Assembly: GCA_002413325.1 (NCBI GenBank)
Contig: DHWT01000206.1
Span: 3,439-30,836 of the forward strand
From: Chitinophagaceae bacterium UBA5175
GTDB taxonomy: Bacteria > Bacteroidota > Bacteroidia > Chitinophagales > Chitinophagaceae
DNA length: 27,398 nucleotides
Direction: 5' to 3'
Part shown: one piece after another, positions 22,683-27,398 of the stretch
How positions within the stretch are numbered: position 1 is the first letter of the stretch
Layout of the letters: every line of letters begins with the position of its first letter
Translations under genes and position numbers: made by a program
The notes under the pieces: model-generated
The model's database searches: none
Told to the model about the DNA's origin: nothing
Seen by the model: the letters and a program-made list of their open reading frames with translations, nothing else

Positions 22683-23440
22683 GATTCGATATTCTGATGA
22701 TAAAGGCTGATCGTGGCCGCAACCAAAGCGTAAGATGGTGCCAGCACCCAGCCAACAAAAGGTATAAAATGCATCAGGTAAAATACGAGGCCGTTTCCGA
22801 TAGCCAGGCCGCGTCGCTGACTGATGAAATGAATACTCGCAGAGGGGGACAACTGATGCCGCTCACAACTGTAATCGAGCATGGAGAAACCATAATAATA
22901 ACATTCCACCAGCCCTGAAATGACCGGTGCAATGGAGCCGGCCAGTGGAATTAAAGACAACAACAGTATAAAGACGGTATATACAGTTTGCCAGAAGCAG
23001 TTTCGGAATGCGAGTTTTATTCCCCGACCCATATCATGGAAAAAAACGGACGAATCAAACTGAAATTCTTTTCCTTCAATAATGGATTCTGTTTTTTCGC
23101 TGAGATAGGCAAAAACCGGGCTTCCCAGGATAAGGAATAAATATTTAAACAGGGAGAAATAGAAGAACATCATGATGAGCCGGACCATAATGCCGACCAG
23201 GATCAGGATAAAACTCCATGCAGCACTGTGCTGGTGGTGCAGCCAGCGGTCCACCCCGGTGATCCGGCTGAGATCGGAAACGGCTGTATCAGCGGAGATC
23301 CAGAAAAAATAAAGTCCTATGGAGAACAGGATCATATAAACCAAACCCGGAATCAGGATCCATTTCCATAACCGGTGTTTGCCAATGAACACATGTGCCT
23401 TTCGATAGGCCTGGATGGCAATGACAATTTCTTTTAGCAA
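22679..23440 (-). CDS. EI24 domain (CysZ-like) integral membrane protein, TTG start
   Basis: The 253-residue protein has about four to five hydrophobic segments: LIPGLVYMILFSIGLYFFW (about 31-49), a run near 75-110 containing LILVGIMVRLIMMFFYF, VFILLLSLIPLAGSI (about 155-170), and LVFYLMHFIPFVGWVLAPSY near the C-terminus. This fits the EI24/CysZ family (PF07264), to which the sulfate transporter CysZ belongs; there is no sulfate-assimilation gene nearby, so transport of sulfate is not claimed. The only start that keeps the family N-terminus LKEIVIAIQAYRKAH is TTG at 23440; the next in-frame ATG would remove about 35 residues. It is translationally coupled to the methyltransferase gene. Confidence 0.85.
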   Translation of the reverse strand: MLKEIVIAIQAYRKAHVFIGKHRLWKWILIPGLVYMILFSIGLYFFWISADTAVSDLSRITGVDRWLHHQHSAAWSFILILVGIMVRLIMMFFYFSLFKYLFLILGSPVFAYLSEKTESIIEGKEFQFDSSVFFHDMGRGIKLAFRNCFWQTVYTVFILLLSLIPLAGSIAPVISGLVECYYYGFSMLDYSCERHQLSPSASIHFISQRRGLAIGNGLVFYLMHFIPFVGWVLAPSYALVAATISLYHQNIES

Positions 23441-23494
23441 ACCAATTTTTTAACGGCGTTCAATATAACACTAATTTACATTTTAACTACGTAT

Positions 23495-24112
23495 ATGCCC
23501 GGGAACCCGAAAAAGCTGGACCGATCCTTCTATGACCGCAAAGATGTTCTGCGGATCGCGCGGGAATTACTGGGGAAAATACTGGTTACACAATGGGATG
23601 GTGTTCGCAGTTCGGGACGTATCGTTGAAACCGAAGCCTATGCCGGCGAACAAGACAGGGCTTGCCATGCATTCGGCGGCAGGAGAACAACCCGCTCTGA
23701 TGATCTGTACGGAGCTCCCGGATCCGTTTATATTTATATCTGTTATGGCATGCACCACCTTTTTAATGTGATCACGAATAAGAAAGATATTCCCCATGCC
23801 GTCCTGATCCGCGCGCTCGAACCCCTGGAAGGCGTGGAACATATGTTAAACCGGACCGGCAAACCCGTCGCGGATTATTCTCTTACAAAAGGTCCCGGTA
23901 ATCTCTCACGTGCTATGGGCATTTCCAAATTGCAATCCGGCGGAAATTTATTTTCCGAAGAAATTTATATTGCTGATGACGGGCTTCGCTATAAAAAAGA
24001 ACAGGTCATCGTGACAAAGAGAATCGGTGTGGAGTCTGCGCGGGAGGACGCGGAACTACCCTACCGGTTCATTGTAAAAGGTAATCCTTATGTGAGTGCA
24101 AAAAAATCCTAA
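23495..24112 (+). CDS. mpg: DNA-3-methyladenine glycosylase (AAG/MPG family)
   Basis: This monofunctional glycosylase removes alkylated and deaminated purines to start base excision repair. The 205-residue product shows the catalytic Glu in GRIVETEAYAGEQD, then HAFGGRRTTRSDDLYGAPGSVYIYICYGMHHLFNVIT (nucleotide-flipping Tyr and His region) and KGPGNLSRAMGI, ending in YRFIVKGNPYVS. It is divergent from the EI24 gene by 54 bases. Its stop codon overlaps the stop of the convergent PorP-like gene by 4 bases, with no terminator between them. Confidence 0.95.
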   Translation: MPGNPKKLDRSFYDRKDVLRIARELLGKILVTQWDGVRSSGRIVETEAYAGEQDRACHAFGGRRTTRSDDLYGAPGSVYIYICYGMHHLFNVITNKKDIPHAVLIRALEPLEGVEHMLNRTGKPVADYSLTKGPGNLSRAMGISKLQSGGNLFSEEIYIADDGLRYKKEQVIVTKRIGVESAREDAELPYRFIVKGNPYVSAKKS

Positions 24113-25152
24113 AACTTCGGACAGGGTATGGGTTTCCTCCCGTCGGCCGGTTTCTTAATGTAAATGATGGATATTTCAAAACCTCCCTGGCCCTCGGATG
24201 CTGTTTTCAGGGAGGAGACATTCACATCGTAGGACATTCCTATTGTGAATGACCCGACATCCAAACCGATATAGGGAATGATTGCGTCTGTCAGGTTACT
24301 GAACCGGGCCCAGGTACCCAGATACAGGTTGATGGGAGCTCCGGCTGCTTCCTCATTGTTTAAATTATACGACCAGGCCCCTCCCAGCATGGCATCCACA
24401 GCATTTTGCTGTCTGCTGTATAATCCGCTTAAATGAATAAAATTATTATTGTTTTCCTGGGATAACGGAAATGAATAACCGCCATGCAGAGTGAACCGGG
24501 GATGTAAGGTATATAATGAATTGCCCGTAAAGGATTCAGTAGGCTGCAGGATATGATAGGCAGATGCCCCCAGGTAAAAATTATTATTCCCGTCAGTGGA
24601 TCCGTTGTACAGCATACCTACGTTGAGGTCGAAATAACTCAGGTTCACCTGGTGACCGCTGATAACTTCCGAACTGGGGAGGGTCCAGCCGCCCTGCTGG
24701 TCCAGCTGATCTTCAAAGTTCAGTTGGGTTCCATCCAGTCTTTTACTGGCATAGGATCCCTGGAACCCGATGCCGATCTGGTTCCACCCGTTTTCATCCA
24801 GCGCTTTCTGATAAGCCGTCGAAAATGAGATATAATTGCTGGTCAGGATCCCATTGGCCGTTTTATCGGTCATCACCATCAGCCCGGCACCCCAGGCATC
24901 TCCATTGGTAATCTTGTTGGCCAGAATATTACCGTCTACGGAAATCGTGGTGGTGATAAAAGCATTATTGATCTGGGGCCATTGGTTTCGATAATTGCCG
25001 GCTACCCGGACTATTCCGCTGAATTTTCCGGTCAGCGCGGGATTCAATGTGAGGGGTGAAGCAAAAAATTGGGAAAATGCCGGATCCTGTGCCCTTATCG
25101 CGGCAGGGAAAAAATAAATAAAAACCAGCAGCGCGTAAATAATTCTTTTCAT
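24109..25152 (-). CDS. PorP/SprF family T9SS-associated outer-membrane protein
   Basis: With the ATG at 25152 the product has 347 residues and a signal peptide ending near residue 22 (AAIRAQ). The in-frame ATG at 25185 only adds 11 residues before the signal. The PorP/SprF hallmark directly follows cleavage: DPAFSQFFASPLTLNPALTG, then VAGNYRNQWPQINN. The rest is a series of amphipathic strands (ISFSTAYQKAL, GIGFQGSYASKRL, DLNVGMLYNG, FYLGASAYHI) and an ending GGFEISIIYI plus a Cys-containing tail (PIPCPKF). SprF helps secrete the adhesin SprB in Flavobacterium, and such genes normally sit next to a giant adhesin gene; none is adjacent here. The upstream upp transcript may read in through a weak terminator. 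Confidence 0.92.
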   Translation of the reverse strand: MKRIIYALLVFIYFFPAAIRAQDPAFSQFFASPLTLNPALTGKFSGIVRVAGNYRNQWPQINNAFITTTISVDGNILANKITNGDAWGAGLMVMTDKTANGILTSNYISFSTAYQKALDENGWNQIGIGFQGSYASKRLDGTQLNFEDQLDQQGGWTLPSSEVISGHQVNLSYFDLNVGMLYNGSTDGNNNFYLGASAYHILQPTESFTGNSLYTLHPRFTLHGGYSFPLSQENNNNFIHLSGLYSRQQNAVDAMLGGAWSYNLNNEEAAGAPINLYLGTWARFSNLTDAIIPYIGLDVGSFTIGMSYDVNVSSLKTASEGQGGFEISIIYIKKPADGRKPIPCPKF

Positions 25153-25291
25153 AAACACAATCCATTGATTACGGCAGGCTCTCATATTTTATTGGAACGG
25201 AAGGCATTAAAAGGCGGAATCGGGTGGCTGATCCGGACTGTATGGGTTCATTCATAGGACATTTCCGGGGGGAGGATGGTTGAAAGTAAAC

Positions 25292-25320
25292 AAAAAACCT
25301 GATTCCGCTGAGGGAATACC
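25292..25320 (-). terminator. Weak candidate terminator after upp
   Basis: On the minus strand ATTCC (25317-25313) and GGAAT (25306-25302) form a 5-bp stem with a 6-base loop, followed a few bases later by TTTTTT (complement of A25292-25297). The stem is short, so termination may be partial. Confidence 0.35.
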
Positions 25321-25349
25321 TGTCAAAATTACAATGCTCCCGGAGTTTT

Positions 25350-26000
25350 TTACAGCTGAATTTTATTGCCAAAGGAAAGATCTCCGGCGTCTCCCAGTCC
25401 GGGAACAATATATCCTTTAGCGGTCAATTCGTCGTCGATGGCGCCACACCAGATTTTGCAGACAGGCAGGGCCCGGCGCAGGTATTCAATTCCGACGGTG
25501 CAGGCAATGGCAGTAACGATGTGAATCTCAGCGGGGTTGCCTTCCATTCTTAACTGCTGGATGGTTTTGACCATGGAAGATCCGGTCGCCAGCATGGGAT
25601 CAGAAATGATTAATATGCGGTTTTCAAGATCCGGACTTGTGATATAACTCATATTGATTTCAAAAGACCCGTCCCGGTCGTGCTTCCGGTAAGCGGAGAT
25701 AAAGGAATTGTCCGCTTTATCAAATACGTTCAGGAGGCCCTGGTGCAGGGGAAGTCCGGCCCGCAGGATAGTCGCCAGGACAGGCTGGGACCTGAGCATT
25801 TTGGAATTGGAAATACCCAGGGGTGTTTGTATTTCTTTTTCTTCGTAAGGCAGTTGCCGGCTGATTTCATATCCTGCGATTTCCCCGATCCTTTCCAGGT
25901 TCCGCCGAAACCGCAACCGGTCCGTTTGCACCGATTGGTCCCGGATTTCTGCGATCCAGTCGCAGAGTATCGAGTAATGCTGGCTCAGATTTATCACCAT
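25350..26000 (-). CDS. upp: Uracil phosphoribosyltransferase
   Basis: Converts uracil and PRPP to UMP in pyrimidine salvage. The 216-residue product has the PRPP-binding loop LIISDPMLATGSSM, the flexible-loop region ILRAGLPLHQGLL, SAYRKHDRDG and the uracil-binding C-terminus GYIVPGLGDAGDLSFG. The ATG at 26000 gives the usual short N-terminus. It is divergent from anmK (83 bases between starts) and lies upstream of the PorP-like gene on the same strand with about 200 bases between. Confidence 0.96.
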   Translation of the reverse strand: MVINLSQHYSILCDWIAEIRDQSVQTDRLRFRRNLERIGEIAGYEISRQLPYEEKEIQTPLGISNSKMLRSQPVLATILRAGLPLHQGLLNVFDKADNSFISAYRKHDRDGSFEINMSYITSPDLENRILIISDPMLATGSSMVKTIQQLRMEGNPAEIHIVTAIACTVGIEYLRRALPVCKIWCGAIDDELTAKGYIVPGLGDAGDLSFGNKIQL

Positions 26001-26083
26001 AGATCAAGATTAAAAATCCGATATTCGGAATTCCGCCGACATTAAAACTAAAGTTAAAAGATTGAATCAGAAAATCATTTCCT

Positions 26084-27172
26084 ATGCAGTATAACGTGAT
26101 TGGACTGATGAGCGGGAGTTCGCTCGACGGCCTGGATATCGCTTATGTTCAATTTGAAGAAACCGCAGGTACATGGGCTTTTGAAATAAGAGAATCCGCC
26201 TGTATTCCCTACCCGGCCCTGTGGAGGGAAAAGCTTTCTTCCATCGCCGGGCTCAGTGCAAAAGATTACCTGTTGCTGCATACTGCCTATGGTCATTACC
26301 TGGGAACATGTGTAAATGAATTCGTGGAAGAGAAAAACCTTTCGTTCCGGGTCCAGCTGATCGCATCCCATGGACATACCGCTTTCCATCTCCCGGAACA
26401 GCAGATGACGGCCCAGCTTGGGGACGGCGCGGCCATTGTGGCCCTTACAGGTATTCGTACCATTACAGATCTCAGAAGTGTTGATGTGGCGCTGGGTGGC
26501 CAGGGCGCGCCCATCGTTCCGATCGGGGACAAACTCTTATTCCCCGGATACGATCTTTTTTTGAATATTGGCGGAATCGCCAATTTGTCTGCGAACCAGG
26601 ATGCTTTTATCGGCTTTGATGTTTGTCCTGCGAACCGCATCCTGGATCTGCTGGCCGCAGGCACCCCAAAGGGATTTGATGAAGACGGGAACCTGGCTTC
26701 GACCGGAAAGACCGACGAAAATCTGCTCGGGCAGTTAAATACATTCCCTTATTATCAGTTGCCCTATCCGAAGTCACTTTCCAATGAATTCGGGCTGCAT
26801 GAAATCTATCCCCTGATTGAAAAAGCAAATCTTTCAATGCCGGATGCTTTGCGTACTTACGTGCAGCATATTGCAGATCAGGTCTCGAAGGCGCTGGTTC
26901 TTTTAAAGCGGGAAATGGGGGGTAAGGATGGTTTGCATTTACTTATTACCGGCGGGGGTGCGCATAACCGTTTCCTGGTTGAGCAGCTGCGGGCAGCAGT
27001 CCGGCCCGCCGGTATCCTATGTGAAATACCTTCAAAAAACCTGGTGGATTATAAAGAAGCCCTGGTGATTGCCCTGATGGGCGTTCTTCGCTGGCGGGAG
27101 GAGATCAATGTGATGCATTCGGTAACCGGTGCTTCGAAAGACAGCATGAATGGCGCTGTCTGGTCAGTATAA
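26084..27172 (+). CDS. anmK: Anhydro-N-acetylmuramic acid kinase
   Basis: AnmK hydrolyses and phosphorylates 1,6-anhydro-MurNAc to MurNAc 6-phosphate during peptidoglycan recycling. The 362-residue protein opens with the phosphate-binding VIGLMSGSSLDGLDIAYV (MSGTSxDG in most homologues), then HGHTAFHLP, TAQLGDGAAIVALTGIRTITDLRSVDVALGGQGAPIVPIGD (catalytic Asp region), LNIGGIANLS, GFDVCPANRILD and the late ATP-site motif ITGGGAHNRFLVEQL. The family EALxxALMGVLR ending is present (KEALVIALMGVLRWR). It is convergent with the LytTR gene across 16 bases with no clear terminator. No MurNAc-6-P etherase gene is visible. Confidence 0.96.
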   Translation: MQYNVIGLMSGSSLDGLDIAYVQFEETAGTWAFEIRESACIPYPALWREKLSSIAGLSAKDYLLLHTAYGHYLGTCVNEFVEEKNLSFRVQLIASHGHTAFHLPEQQMTAQLGDGAAIVALTGIRTITDLRSVDVALGGQGAPIVPIGDKLLFPGYDLFLNIGGIANLSANQDAFIGFDVCPANRILDLLAAGTPKGFDEDGNLASTGKTDENLLGQLNTFPYYQLPYPKSLSNEFGLHEIYPLIEKANLSMPDALRTYVQHIADQVSKALVLLKREMGGKDGLHLLITGGGAHNRFLVEQLRAAVRPAGILCEIPSKNLVDYKEALVIALMGVLRWREEINVMHSVTGASKDSMNGAVWSV

Positions 27173-27188
27173 AAACAGGCGGAGTCCA

Positions 27189-27398
27189 TTAAAGGCCCAG
27201 CACCGATTTCAGCTTTCCATAACCGGTTTTACTTACCGGTACACGCCCGCCGGATTTCAATATCGCCAGGTGATTATCTTTCTCATAGGGATCGATGCGG
27301 GTGATCTCCGAGATATTCACGATATAGGAACGATGGGTTCTGACAAACTGATTTTTATTCAGCACGGTTTCAAAATGCCCCATGGTTTTATTTTTCAG
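27189..27398 (-). CDS. LytTR-family response regulator, C-terminal part only
   Basis: Seventy minus-strand codons, stop included, run off the window edge: the frame stays open upstream of the ATG at 27383 (L K N K T M), so that ATG is internal. The visible part is a LytTR DNA-binding domain: MGHFETVLNKNQFVRTHRSYIVNISEI with the conserved F-R-x-H-x-S-Y-I/V-V-N core, then YEKDNHLAILKSGGRVPVSKTGYGKLK. Such domains usually follow a CheY-like receiver and pair with a LytS/YpdA-type histidine kinase, which would lie beyond the window. Confidence 0.9.
   Translation of the reverse strand: MKNKTMGHFETVLNKNQFVRTHRSYIVNISEITRIDPYEKDNHLAILKSGGRVPVSKTGYGKLKSVLGL

Noticed and set aside
1..27398. Search for mobile elements, CRISPR, toxin-antitoxin, restriction or other defence genes
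   Set aside because: No transposase or integrase motifs, no spacer-repeat arrays and no small paired genes were found. Apart from two secreted-protein genes the window is core metabolism and envelope biology.

Overview
The window looks like a chromosomal core region of a Bacteroidota bacterium, most likely in or near the Chitinophagaceae. The evidence is a GldJ-type gliding/T9SS lipoprotein, a PorV outer-membrane protein, a PorP/SprF-like protein, a secreted protein with a T9SS-style C-terminal module, BshA (bacillithiol pathway), DUF4292 and EI24 proteins, and repeated promoter boxes of the Bacteroidota form TAnnTTTG. Most starts lack a Shine-Dalgarno sequence. I found no transposase, integrase, phage gene, CRISPR array, tRNA or rRNA, and no defence system.

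Layout. 1-1086 is the 3' two thirds of atpA, closed by a strong terminator. 1.4-3.4 kb holds two convergent secreted-protein genes (one resembling the N-terminal, the other the C-terminal module of a surface-protein architecture) separated by a terminator-rich spacer. 3.7-7.2 kb: pdxA (-), then rsmA, a D-2-hydroxyacid dehydrogenase and greA (+). 7.3-8.3 kb: ruvC and a HIT protein (-). 8.3-11.1 kb: a flippase-like membrane protein, a DUF3108 protein and a diheme cytochrome c (+). 11.1-14.0 kb: gldJ then murF (-), divergent from porV, ispF, dut, a DUF4292 lipoprotein and an EnvC-like protein (+, 14.5-18.9 kb). 18.9-27.4 kb: bshA (-), an M28 peptidase and a small conserved membrane protein (+), a tetrapyrrole-methylase-fold methyltransferase and EI24 protein (-), a 3-methyladenine glycosylase (+), PorP/SprF-like and upp (-), anmK (+), and the C-terminal end of a LytTR regulator (-).

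Themes. Envelope and T9SS functions (gldJ, porV, PorP-like, murF, anmK, EnvC-like, DUF4292) are interleaved with housekeeping genes for nucleotide, cofactor and isoprenoid metabolism (upp, dut, pdxA, ispF) and nucleic-acid upkeep (ruvC, mpg, rsmA, greA). The most unusual signals are regulatory: a terminator hairpin placed directly behind the greA promoter and followed by the only strong Shine-Dalgarno I noticed; ruvC lacking any ATG/GTG/TTG start that keeps its first catalytic Asp; several -7 boxes only 3-5 bases from start codons, suggesting leaderless mRNAs; face-to-face promoters between ruvC and the flippase gene; and a heptamer tandem repeat. I see no convincing wholly new multi-gene system here.
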